This document shows, in pieces, positions 43,001 to 49,996 of a stretch of DNA of 64,000 nucleotides. Source of the stretch: Flavobacterium sp. LHD-85 (GTDB lineage Bacteria > Bacteroidota > Bacteroidia > Flavobacteriales > Flavobacteriaceae); the NCBI RefSeq assembly GCF_030929595.1, contig NZ_JAVFVR010000001.1:930001-994000 (forward strand), read 5' to 3'. The position numbers were made by a program, and so were the translations under genes. Each line of letters starts with the position of its first letter. Within the stretch, counting starts at the first letter, position 1. The notes under the pieces are model-generated. The model ran no database searches and was not told where the DNA came from. It saw nothing but the letters and a program-made list of their open reading frames with translations.

Positions 43001-43240
43001 GATTTTCTTAATATTTTCAAGAGATGCAATCGCATCTTCAATTTTCTTTGTCACTGTATTTTCAACCTCACTTGGAGAAGCTCCAGGATATACAGTTGAA
43101 ACCGTAATTACGTTGGTTTCGAATTTTGGGATCAGCTCGTAGCCTAATTGGCTGTAACTGAATAATCCACCAAGTGTCAGAATTGTAAACAATACAATTA
43201 CCAACGACGGACGTTTTATGGATATTTCGGCTAATTTCAT
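40064..43240 (-). CDS. RND multidrug efflux permease, HAE-1 type
   Basis: The 1058-residue protein has the twelve-helix, two-large-loop RND layout and begins MKLAEISIKRPSLVIVLF. Helix 4 holds the proton-relay aspartates in VGILVDDAIVVLENIYRH. The periplasmic porter domains and QANHARLRPILMTTIAM complete it. It pumps hydrophobic compounds from the periplasm to an outer-membrane channel using proton flow. It is the last gene of a TetR-TolC-adaptor-permease operon. A palindromic repeat at 43254-43328 separates it from the adaptor gene. The substrate is unknown. Confidence 0.96.
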   Translation of the reverse strand: MKLAEISIKRPSLVIVLFTILTLGGLFSYSQLGYELIPKFETNVITVSTVYPGASPSEVENTVTKKIEDAIASLENIKKIDSKSYESLSIVSITLTSNANVDISMNDAQRKINAILSDLPDDADPPSLTKFSLSDLPIMTLGANGKMDEAAFYDLIDKKIAPVLSRVQGVAQVNIIGGQEREIQVNLDAVKMQGYGLSVPQVQQTILSSNLDFPTGNIQTRNQKILIRLAGKYKNVDELRNLVVSSQNGIQIRLGDIADVQDTQKIAEKIARVDQKSAIVLQIVKQSDANAVAVSEQLIKTIKTLENDYKSAQLKLEVAKDSTVFTLEAADSVVHDLLIAVILVAFVMLFFLHSIRNSLIVMVSIPASLIATFIGIYLLGYTLNLMSLLGLSLVVGILVDDAIVVLENIYRHMEMGKSRIRAAYDGTAEIGATVTSITLVIVVVFLPIAMSTGLVSNIITQFCVTVIISTMFSLLASFTIIPWLSSRFGKLEHIEGKNLFGKIILGFESYLTRFTNWVSNLLNWCLDHYIKTMGVILVMFFGTIFWLMGGGYIGGEFFASSDSGEFLVQIEMPKDASLEQTNFMTQKAEAFLKGEKYVFSQITTVGQTSEGLGAAQATAYKAEIDVKMIDQKDRTDDANVYAAKVKRKLEKVLVGAKVKTVPVGILGTAEDATLGLIVTGPNVESAMKFAKLAEAELRTIPGTTEIKLTVEDGNPEINVQVDRDKMAALGLTLQTVGLTMQTAYSGNTDGKFRAGEYEYDINIKYNEFDRKNITDVSNLIFINNAGQQIKLNQFATITEGSGPSKLERRDKTASVTVQGQNVGVPAGTIVQQWQAKLDKLQKPTGVNYIWGGDQENQSEGFGTLGIALLAAIILVYLVMVGLYDSFVHPFVVLFAIPLSFIGVLFALALTNNTLNIFTILGVIMLIGLVCKNAIMLVDYTNQRRAAGESIRTALIQANHARLRPILMTTIAMVFGMFPIALASGAGAEWKNGLAWVIIGGLISSLFLTLIVVPVIYDIMEKIIRKFSKGEKIDYEAEMHADYVHTELSEDGFNPKHTH

Positions 43241-43253
43241 ATTTGTTGTTTTT

Positions 43254-43328
43254 TGCTGTAGGCTATACGCTGTAGGCTTTAGGCTTTTTTTAAATGCTTA
43301 AAGCTTATTGCTTACGGCTTAAAGCTTA
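43254..43328. repeat. Intergenic palindromic repeat, GGCTTTAGGC/TAAAGC type
   Basis: CTGTAGGCTATACGC and TGTAGGCTTTAGGC on the left oppose GCTTAAAGC, GCTTACGGC and TTAAAGCTT words on the right. It is the same family as the gap at 261-370. It lies inside the efflux operon. Confidence 0.65.
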
Positions 43329-43331
43329 AAA

Positions 43332-44399
43332 TTATTTAATAATTTCTACTGTATTTCCGTCTTGTAAGTTGATTTGACCCGTAACAATTACAGTTTCTCC
43401 GTCATTTAAACCATTGATAATTTCAACTTTATCTCCTAAAATTCTTCCAGCAATTACCTTTCTTAATTTAGCAACACCGTTTTCTACAACAAAAATCTCG
43501 TTACTGCTCACACTTCCAACAAAAGCATTTCTAGGAACAACTTTCAAGTTTTGTTTTTGGTTTTTAGCACCAAAGTTTGCAGTTCCGTACATACCTGCTT
43601 TTAGGTCGTTGTTAGCATTGTTTGTAATTTCAATTTCTACAGGGAAATTTAAAGAAGCATCTGCTTTTGCAGCGATAAAAGTAATTTTTCCGCTAAATGA
43701 TTTATCAGGATAAACACTTGCTGTAATGTCTACAGTTTGTCCTAATTTTAAACTAGCAACTTGAGTTTCGTTTACTGTAACAGTTAATTTTAATTTAGAA
43801 ACATTTACAATATCAAATAAAGCAGTTGCAGGCATTCCAGCTAAAATAGAACCTGGCTCGATGTATTTTTTATTGATGTATCCATTGATTGGAGCTTTTA
43901 CTCTTGTATCTCCAACATTAATTTTAGCTTGAGTATAGTTAGATTGAGCATTAGTTAAAGCCAATTTTGCTTGATCTAATTGCTGTTTAGTAACTCCGCC
44001 AGTTTTGAAAGCGTTTTCATATCTAGCATAATCAGATTTTGCATTTTGATATGCTGCTTCAGCTGCTTGAGCATTTACATTGATAACATCACCTCTTACA
44101 GTTAAAAGAGTTTGACCTACTCTTACATAGTCACCTTCTTTAACTAAAACACTAATTACTTTTCCAGATTTTTCAGCAGAGAAAGTCAATTCCTGAATTG
44201 GTGCGAAGTTTCCGTTTGCAGTAAAACCTAGGTTAACATCTTCTGTTTTTACTGTAGCCACTTTTACAGAAACTGCTGCGTTTTTTTCTGCTACAATTGC
44301 AGTTTTCGCTTCGTTTTCTGCTTTGTTCTTATTTAAAATGTAGCTAACTCCAAAAAAAGCTACAATTATGATTACGACTGTTATAATTATTTTCTTCAT
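43332..44399 (-). CDS. RND efflux periplasmic adaptor protein
   Basis: The 355-residue membrane fusion protein has an N-terminal anchor (IIITVVIIIVAFFGVSYIL), a lipoyl half-motif (GKVISVLVKEGDYVRVGQTLLTV), a helical hairpin (AAEAAYQNAKSDYARYENAF) and a second half (VKAPINGYINKKYIEPG), followed by beta-barrel domains. It bridges the RND pump and the TolC-like channel encoded on either side. The TolC gene ends 12 bp upstream, so the two are co-transcribed. Confidence 0.94.
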   Translation of the reverse strand: MKKIIITVVIIIVAFFGVSYILNKNKAENEAKTAIVAEKNAAVSVKVATVKTEDVNLGFTANGNFAPIQELTFSAEKSGKVISVLVKEGDYVRVGQTLLTVRGDVINVNAQAAEAAYQNAKSDYARYENAFKTGGVTKQQLDQAKLALTNAQSNYTQAKINVGDTRVKAPINGYINKKYIEPGSILAGMPATALFDIVNVSKLKLTVTVNETQVASLKLGQTVDITASVYPDKSFSGKITFIAAKADASLNFPVEIEITNNANNDLKAGMYGTANFGAKNQKQNLKVVPRNAFVGSVSSNEIFVVENGVAKLRKVIAGRILGDKVEIINGLNDGETVIVTGQINLQDGNTVEIIK

Positions 44400-44411
44400 T
44401 GTAATAATTTG

Positions 44412-45743
44412 TTATTTAGTAAGAGATTTAAGTTCGCCTTTCGATTTGATTAGAGATATTTCGGCAATTTTATAATTTAAAACTGCTCTTGTAAAGTTAT
44501 TTTGAGCTTCAAGTGATGCATTTTCAGCGTCTAGCAAATCGGTTAAAGATGCTAAACCTTGAAGATAATTGTTTTTGGTATTTCCTAAAATTTCTAACGC
44601 TAAACGCATATTTTCTCTCTGATTTTCAATAGTCACAAGATTATTATTAATCTGAGCCATTGCATTTCTATAATCTAAATCCAAAGAAAGTTTAGTGTCT
44701 TTGATGTCTTCTTGCAATTCTCTGATTTGAACATCAGCCTGTCTTACTTTTGCACGAGTTCCGAAACCTGTAAAGATTGGCACATGTAAGTTTAAAGCAA
44801 TTGCAGAGAAATCTGACCAATACACTCCTTTATCTGGTTTTGCAAACCAAGGCATTTCTGGTCCTTGTCCTATGTAATTGTAACCTGCAGACAATGAAAG
44901 TGTAGGATAATAACCTGCTTCAACCGCTTTTTTATTGAATACTAAAAGTTCTTCTTGTTTTTTCAAAAGCAAATATTCTGTTCTGTTTTCAATATTTGGC
45001 TCTTGTGTTAAAGCAGCTGGCACAACTTCAAATTCTTCTTTTGGCATAACGATTTGAGTTTCGATAGGCATACCCATATAAAACTTCAATGCATTTTCCT
45101 GTAATTCGATCTGATTTTTAACCTGCTGACGATCTGTATCAATGTTAGACATTTTTACGATAATACGATCTAAGTCAATTTTTTTAGCTAAACCATTATT
45201 AAACTGCCCTTGAACAATATCACGAACTTTTTCTGTATTTACATAGTTACTATCTAATAGAATAAGTCTTTCTTTTTGTACATAAACTGAATAATAGTTA
45301 TTTGCAACTCTTTCAATAACTTGTTCTTCTGTCAATTGATCATTTATCTGATAAAACTCACGAGTCGTTTTTGCAGCTCTTAAACCTGTAAAAACAGATT
45401 GATCAAATAATGCCTGAGTTAAAGAAAGCCCTGCAGTTGAAGTCCATTTCTGTCCAAATGCTGCCTGAATTGTAGTTCCTGGCTGTCCAAATCCTGCACC
45501 GTCGATAACTGTAGTCTGAATTACCGGATTATACGTTAAACTTCCATTTGCACTAATTTGTGGCAAAGCTCTCGAACGTATTTCCTGAATCTGATACTCA
45601 CTATTCTCTACCTGAAGCTTTGCTTTTTTAGCATCGGCTTTATTTTGAAGCGCATAATTGACCGCGTCTTTCAGGGTTAAAGTGGTTTGTGCGTTGACAG
45701 ACAAGCCAATGGTGCACAAAAATATAAGAAGGATTCTTTTCAT
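44412..45743 (-). CDS. TolC-family outer membrane efflux channel
   Basis: The 443-residue protein has a signal peptide (MKRILLIFLCTIGLSVNA) and two internally related alpha-helical repeats typical of outer membrane efflux proteins (TLKDAVNYALQNKADAKKAK, and a second ending NNYLQGLASLTDLLDAENAS). It forms the exit duct for the RND pump. It could also serve the C39 exporter, which has no channel of its own nearby, but that is speculation. It lies 94 bp after the TetR gene. Confidence 0.94.
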   Translation of the reverse strand: MKRILLIFLCTIGLSVNAQTTLTLKDAVNYALQNKADAKKAKLQVENSEYQIQEIRSRALPQISANGSLTYNPVIQTTVIDGAGFGQPGTTIQAAFGQKWTSTAGLSLTQALFDQSVFTGLRAAKTTREFYQINDQLTEEQVIERVANNYYSVYVQKERLILLDSNYVNTEKVRDIVQGQFNNGLAKKIDLDRIIVKMSNIDTDRQQVKNQIELQENALKFYMGMPIETQIVMPKEEFEVVPAALTQEPNIENRTEYLLLKKQEELLVFNKKAVEAGYYPTLSLSAGYNYIGQGPEMPWFAKPDKGVYWSDFSAIALNLHVPIFTGFGTRAKVRQADVQIRELQEDIKDTKLSLDLDYRNAMAQINNNLVTIENQRENMRLALEILGNTKNNYLQGLASLTDLLDAENASLEAQNNFTRAVLNYKIAEISLIKSKGELKSLTK

Positions 45744-45837
45744 AAGTAGTTAAATATTTATTTTTTTAAATTTTGAGATAGTACCGTCATTTTCCATCCT
45801 CACTCAGAATAATGACGATTGAATATATTTGGATGAA

Positions 45838-46437
45838 TTAATTATTTATTCTTTTTAACTGTTTTTCTAATTCCTCTACTCCCTTTACAGTGGCCATTGC
45901 ACGAGTATGATATTCTAATGCTTCCAGCTCAATTCTTTGTGCTTCACTTTCAGAAACCGTATTTTCGTTTATATGAAAAACCAGTGTATAATAAAACTTC
46001 ACATAAACCTCTACATTCAAATCACTTCTATAAAGACCTTCACGAATTCCCTTTTCAATATTTTCTCTAAAAAGCTGTGTGCATTGATCAATTTCAAATG
46101 AAAGAATATTTTGGTAGATCTCAGGATAATGTTTCTTTAACTGATAAATTGGAGATGTGTCGATGTTATTTTTAAACATGTCACGAAACATTTCTCTAAT
46201 TTCAAAATTCTCATGAATAGCATTAAAATTCTTTGCTATAATAGTATCCATGATTTCGTGTACCTGGCCATGAACCAGCGAAGTGCTTTCTTCAATCAAA
46301 ACTTCTTTATTGCAGAAATACTTGTAGATCGTTTTTTTTGAAATACACATTTCACCCGCAATATCGTCCATTGTAACACTCTTAAAACCAAGCTTTAAAA
46401 ATAACTCGCTTGCTTTTGCTATAATCTTCTCTTTCAT
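45838..46437 (-). CDS. TetR-family regulator of the RND operon
   Basis: The 199-residue protein has a TetR helix-turn-helix (MDDIAGEMCISKKTIYKYFCNKE, residues about 22-45) and an all-helical ligand domain. It is the first gene of the efflux operon, so it probably represses its own promoter and the pump. A perfect inverted repeat next to its -7 element recurs with identical geometry at the YceI gene, which suggests that both promoters are targets. The inducer is unknown. Confidence 0.9.
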   Translation of the reverse strand: MKEKIIAKASELFLKLGFKSVTMDDIAGEMCISKKTIYKYFCNKEVLIEESTSLVHGQVHEIMDTIIAKNFNAIHENFEIREMFRDMFKNNIDTSPIYQLKKHYPEIYQNILSFEIDQCTQLFRENIEKGIREGLYRSDLNVEVYVKFYYTLVFHINENTVSESEAQRIELEALEYHTRAMATVKGVEELEKQLKRINN

Positions 46438-46459
46438 TTTAAATTCTCGAATTGCCTTA

Positions 46460-46501
46460 CAAATATACTTTGGAAACTAAAATCAAAAAAATAGTTTCCA
46501 A
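46460..46501 (-). promoter_or_regulatory. Promoter and candidate TetR operator before the efflux operon
   Basis: CAAATATA (46460-46467; TATATTTG on the minus strand) is an exact -7 element. Four bases further upstream begins TTGGAAACTA (46470-46479), paired with TAGTTTCCAA (46492-46501): the core is GGAAACT-N14-AGTTTCC. The operator covers the spacer and probable -33 region, as expected for a repressor site. Confidence 0.75.
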
Positions 46502-46545
46502 TGTTTTTGTAATAATTTTACATTAATTTATTCTTTTAGTAAGAT

Positions 46546-47067
46546 TTATATGCTAAATTCTAAATTTGCTATAAGTTTAATGTCTTTACCTAAAGCAGCG
46601 CCCGAAGTATGATTAAAAGAACTGTAATCTAAACCAAAGTCCTCACGTTTGATGTTTCCTTTAATTTCAAAAGCTACTTTCTTTTCTCCGTTATAAATAT
46701 TTTCCCCTAGAAATTCAGCATCCAATTCAACTACTCTGGTGATATCTTTTATAGTTAAATCTCCTTTGAAAAAATTGATGTTCTGATTTACTTTTTGAAA
46801 CGATGTCGATTTGAAACTGATAATCGGATGCTCATCTTCTTCAAAAAAATCCTGAAGCTGTAAATAAGCATCTATAGATTGGAAACTTTCATTTTTATTA
46901 TTGATATCTAATGAGAATTCGACAGAAGCATCTTCAATCTCATTATCTTCAATATTCACATACCCATCAAATTTATTTGAGTTTCCTCCCAAATAAGCAG
47001 TTCTTGATCGTCTCATTTCTAATAAAACATCTGATTGGCTAGAATCTAAGGTCCATTTTGTTTTCAT
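46546..47067 (-). CDS. YceI-family protein (isoprenoid/lipid-binding lipocalin-like)
   Basis: The 173-residue protein matches the YceI family: TKWTLDSSQSDVLLEMRRSR, FDGYVNIEDNEIEDASVEFSLD, then LTIKDITRVVELDAEF. YceI proteins form a beta-barrel that binds long isoprenoid or amide lipids. This one lacks an obvious signal peptide, so it may be cytoplasmic. Its promoter carries the same inverted repeat as the TetR-efflux operon directly downstream, so the two are probably co-regulated. The divergent neighbour is a polyprenyl synthase, an interesting match to an isoprenoid-binding protein. Confidence 0.9.
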   Translation of the reverse strand: MKTKWTLDSSQSDVLLEMRRSRTAYLGGNSNKFDGYVNIEDNEIEDASVEFSLDINNKNESFQSIDAYLQLQDFFEEDEHPIISFKSTSFQKVNQNINFFKGDLTIKDITRVVELDAEFLGENIYNGEKKVAFEIKGNIKREDFGLDYSSFNHTSGAALGKDIKLIANLEFSI

Positions 47068-47152
47068 AAATACCTGACTTAATTGATTTTACAAATCATT
47101 AAAAATCTTCATGAAAACTTTTACAGTGTTCTTAGTTTCCATTTTATCGCTG

Positions 47153-47192
47153 CAAATATAGACAGGAAACTCTGAATACCAAAAAAGTTTCC
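47153..47192 (-). promoter_or_regulatory. Promoter and candidate TetR operator before the YceI gene
   Basis: CAAATATA (47153-47160; TATATTTG on the minus strand) is the -7 element. GGAAACT (47165-47171) and AGTTTCC (47186-47192) follow with the same 14-base spacer and the same four-base distance from the -7 element as at 46460-46501. A further AGTTTCC lies at 47134-47140. Confidence 0.75.
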
Positions 47193-47303
47193 AAGTTTTT
47201 TAGAAAAAATTTTAACTTATTAAAAATGAGATGGCTTAAAAGTCCTTTTTAAATGATTATTATGCTTTTAGCATTTCATCCTTAAAAATTCATATTTGAA
47301 TTG

Positions 47304-47311
47304 TATCTTTG
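47304..47311 (+). promoter_or_regulatory. -7 promoter element for the polyprenyl synthase
   Basis: TATCTTTG matches TAnnTTTG exactly and lies 22 bp before the ATG at 47334. No clear -33 was seen. Confidence 0.55.
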
Positions 47312-47333
47312 AGCCTCGAAATCAGAATTTATT

Positions 47334-48308
47334 ATGCACGATATAAGTCAGTACCAGGATTTTTTTATCAATTATCTACAAAGCCAAAACATACATAAAG
47401 AACCTAAAAATCTTTACGAACCTATAGAATATATTTTAGGACTTGGAGGAAAGCGCATTCGCCCAGTTTTAACTTTAATGGCCGCAGAGGTTTTTGATAC
47501 TGATTATTCGATTGCGCTTCCGGCAGCAATGGCGGTTGAAGTTTTTCATAACTTTTCGCTAGTTCATGATGATATTATGGACGATGCCCCATTAAGAAGA
47601 GGACAAGTTACTGTGCATGAAAAATGGGATTTGAACACTGGAATTCTTTCTGGAGACGCCATGCTTATTTTGGCCTATCAATATTTTGAACAATACGAGC
47701 CGATTGTTTTTAGAAACCTTGCCAAATTATTCAGCAAAACAGCGCTTGAAGTTTGCGAAGGACAGCAATGGGATGTAGATTTTGAGGATCGTAAAGATGT
47801 TACCATTCCTCAATATCTTAAAATGATCGAATACAAAACAGCTGTTTTGGTTGCCGCTGCCATGAAAATGGGCGCAATTGTGGCTAAAACTTCTGAAAAA
47901 GAAGCTGATTTAATTTACGATTTCGGATTAAATTTAGGATTAGCTTTCCAGCTTCAAGACGATTATCTAGATGCTTTTGGTGACCCAGAAACTTTTGGAA
48001 AACAAGTTGGTGGCGATATTATAGAAAACAAAAAAACCTATTTATATCTAAAAGCTTTAGAGTTTTCTACTGAGGAAAAAGCTTCAGCATTAGAAAAATT
48101 ATTCACATTGCAATTAGAAGATAATTCAGAAAAAATAGAAACGGCTAAAGCCATTTTCAACGAATCTGGAGCATCAAAAGCAACGCAAAAAGCTATCGAA
48201 ATGTATACTTTTAAAGCTTTTGAAACGTTAGAAAAAATGGAAATCAGCGATGAAAAGAAAAACGTTTTGAGAACTTTCGGAGAAAATTTAATGGGTCGTA
48301 AAGTTTAG
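47334..48308 (+). CDS. Polyprenyl diphosphate synthase
   Basis: The 324-residue protein has both aspartate-rich motifs of trans-prenyl transferases: DDIMDD in LVHDDIMDDAPLRRG and DDYLD in FQLQDDYLDAFGDPETFG. GGKRIRPVLTL lies near residue 38. It elongates allylic diphosphates with IPP and could make the quinone side chain or geranylgeranyl diphosphate; chain length cannot be read safely. A 117-codon gene follows after 72 bp. Confidence 0.92.
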   Translation: MHDISQYQDFFINYLQSQNIHKEPKNLYEPIEYILGLGGKRIRPVLTLMAAEVFDTDYSIALPAAMAVEVFHNFSLVHDDIMDDAPLRRGQVTVHEKWDLNTGILSGDAMLILAYQYFEQYEPIVFRNLAKLFSKTALEVCEGQQWDVDFEDRKDVTIPQYLKMIEYKTAVLVAAAMKMGAIVAKTSEKEADLIYDFGLNLGLAFQLQDDYLDAFGDPETFGKQVGGDIIENKKTYLYLKALEFSTEEKASALEKLFTLQLEDNSEKIETAKAIFNESGASKATQKAIEMYTFKAFETLEKMEISDEKKNVLRTFGENLMGRKV

Positions 48309-48380
48309 TGTTTCGTTTCAGTTATAAGTATTCAGAAAAAATCTACAATCATAAATCAGCAATCTAAAATCTAAAATCAC

Positions 48381-48734
48381 ATGTTTGTAGCACCAGTAAA
48401 TACCGAATCATTATTAGCGCAAGCGCAAACAGAGACTTTATACATTAGTCTTATTGAACAGCTTAATAAAGATTTTAATTTGGCGAATGAAGGAATCGAT
48501 TTTCCGTTAAGCATTACGCCAGACGAATTGAAAATTCAGCTTCACGAAAAAGTCTACAGAATGATTCAGTACAAATTTGCTGAATATTTAAACTTACTCT
48601 ACATTATTGATGTTCCTGAAAATGAAATCAAACAACTCGATGGTTCAGATTTGGTAATTCTAGCAGAACAAGTTGCTTTTTTGATTTTAAAAAGAGAATG
48701 GCAGAAGGTTTGGTTTCGCAACTATTATAAGTAA
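48381..48734 (+). CDS. Conserved-looking hypothetical protein, 117 aa
   Basis: The product (MFVAPVNTESLLAQAQTETL start) is a soluble, mostly helical protein without signal peptide, membrane helix or cysteine motif. It contains many Leu, Ile and Glu residues and ends WQKVWFRNYYK. I do not recognise a family. It probably shares a transcript with the polyprenyl synthase 72 bp upstream; the gap contains AATCTAAAATCTAAAATC direct repeats. A function cannot be proposed. Confidence 0.7.
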   Translation: MFVAPVNTESLLAQAQTETLYISLIEQLNKDFNLANEGIDFPLSITPDELKIQLHEKVYRMIQYKFAEYLNLLYIIDVPENEIKQLDGSDLVILAEQVAFLILKREWQKVWFRNYYK

Positions 48735-49328
48735 AAAAGGTACATAGGTACAAAGTTGCAAAGCGACAAAGGTTTTTATTTGGCAATTTCCACCTTTAAG
48801 ATTTCATGATTTATTTTCCCATAAGTTATTCTAACACTTAAGCCATTTTTAAATATCCCATTATTAGCTTTAGTGAAACTATTAAAACTTCCTAATAGCG
48901 CATCTTCATATTGAAAATCAATCGAATCAATTTTGAATTTCTCTATCGTGACAGCTTTTCTTCTAGAAATTGGTCTAAAACTTTCAAAATCAGAAATTTT
49001 ACCTTCAATCACGCACACTTTTGAAGAATTAAAAAGATTCTGGATTCTTTTTTCTGTTGTATCTGTTGTGCAAAATTGTAAATAGAAAAACATAATTGTT
49101 GATAGACTAAAAACAGCACCAGTTGTCCACAATAATATCAATTTTTCATAATCATCATTTACCTCTTTGAATTTTTTAATTAGAACCCAAAGAATAAGTG
49201 AGGCAATTGAAACCCAAAAAAATACCTCGAAAGATCTTGTGTTAGATGGCAATTCTGAGATAGACCAATAAGTATAATAATTCATTAAAAAACCTTTGAA
49301 CCTTTGTTTCTATGAACCTTTGAACCTC
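48733..49328. repeat. Inverted repeat arms flanking a small membrane protein gene
   Basis: The arm at 48733-48776 (ACAAAGTTGCAAAGCGACAA, then AGG) and the arm at 49287-49328 (AACCTTTGAACCTTTG, then TGAACCTTTGAACCT) are imperfect reverse complements from the CAAAGGTTCAAAG family. Elsewhere (2741-2830) the two arms lie side by side. Here a whole gene sits between them. Confidence 0.65.
48776..49285 (-). CDS. Small membrane protein of unknown function between repeat arms
   Basis: The 169-residue protein has two hydrophobic helices in its first 70 residues (VFFWVSIASLILWVLI and LILLWTTGAVFSLSTIMFFYL) and an exposed C-terminal domain with beta character. I do not recognise a family. The gene fills almost exactly the space between two inverted repeat arms, so it may be a late insertion into a repeat or simply lie between two copies. 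Conservation in related genomes would decide. Confidence 0.62.
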   Translation of the reverse strand: MNYYTYWSISELPSNTRSFEVFFWVSIASLILWVLIKKFKEVNDDYEKLILLWTTGAVFSLSTIMFFYLQFCTTDTTEKRIQNLFNSSKVCVIEGKISDFESFRPISRRKAVTIEKFKIDSIDFQYEDALLGSFNSFTKANNGIFKNGLSVRITYGKINHEILKVEIAK

Positions 49329-49879
49329 TAAAAATAAACTCTCACAAAAGGCATAAATCCAGAACCGTAAAGACTTTTATTAGGGTCATACAAAACATCG
49401 TAGCGCGCACCTATAGTCACACTTCCTGTCCTGTAACCTGCTCCTAAATATAAAGCTGTGTTCCAATAAGAATCAGAAAAACCTGGGTGATAATAATTGT
49501 CTTCGTAGTCGGTATCGACCTTAACTTGTTCCAATTCTGCAGATAATTGTAGTTGTGGAATCGGGTTTACAAGCGTGATAAAACTTCCTCCCCAAACAAA
49601 CGATTCGTAATAATCTCTTTGATATAAATAACCAAATTGCAATCCAACACCGACTGCAACAATTTCGTTAACATTATAAATGGCGCTCGGCATAACCGAG
49701 ATATTGGTGTAACCAGATCCAAAGCCGAGACCTAAACCGCCTCCAAATTGAACTTTGTCCCAAAAATGATTACTGTTGTCAATGACATATTTTTGTTGTG
49801 CAATACTATAACTTGAAAACAAGACCGCCAAAATCACAAAAAAATATCTGCAATCGATTGAAAATTGAATTTTATTCAT
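49328..49879 (-). CDS. Outer membrane beta-barrel-like protein
   Basis: The 183-residue protein has a signal peptide (FFVILAVLFSSYSIA, cleavage near QQ) and alternating aromatic and Gly-rich strands such as FGGGLGLGFGSGYTNISVMP, YLGAGYRTGSVTIGARYDVL and a C-terminal FMPFVRVYF ending in Phe. This fits a small outer-membrane barrel. The role is unknown. It is divergent from sucA and its stop codon touches the repeat arm downstream. Confidence 0.72.
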   Translation of the reverse strand: MNKIQFSIDCRYFFVILAVLFSSYSIAQQKYVIDNSNHFWDKVQFGGGLGLGFGSGYTNISVMPSAIYNVNEIVAVGVGLQFGYLYQRDYYESFVWGGSFITLVNPIPQLQLSAELEQVKVDTDYEDNYYHPGFSDSYWNTALYLGAGYRTGSVTIGARYDVLYDPNKSLYGSGFMPFVRVYF

Positions 49880-49951
49880 AGTTAACGTTTATTTTAACAA
49901 ATTTTTACGTAAAAGTACGTAAAAAAAAGATTTAAATAAATGCGATTGTTG

Positions 49952-49959
49952 TACTTTTG
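49952..49959 (+). promoter_or_regulatory. -7 promoter element for sucA
   Basis: TACTTTTG matches TAnnTTTG exactly, 37 bp before the sucA ATG. A clear -33 element was not seen in the A-rich sequence upstream. Confidence 0.55.
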
Positions 49960-49996
49960 CCTTTCTATATAACAAAAAAGTATATTCACTCATATT

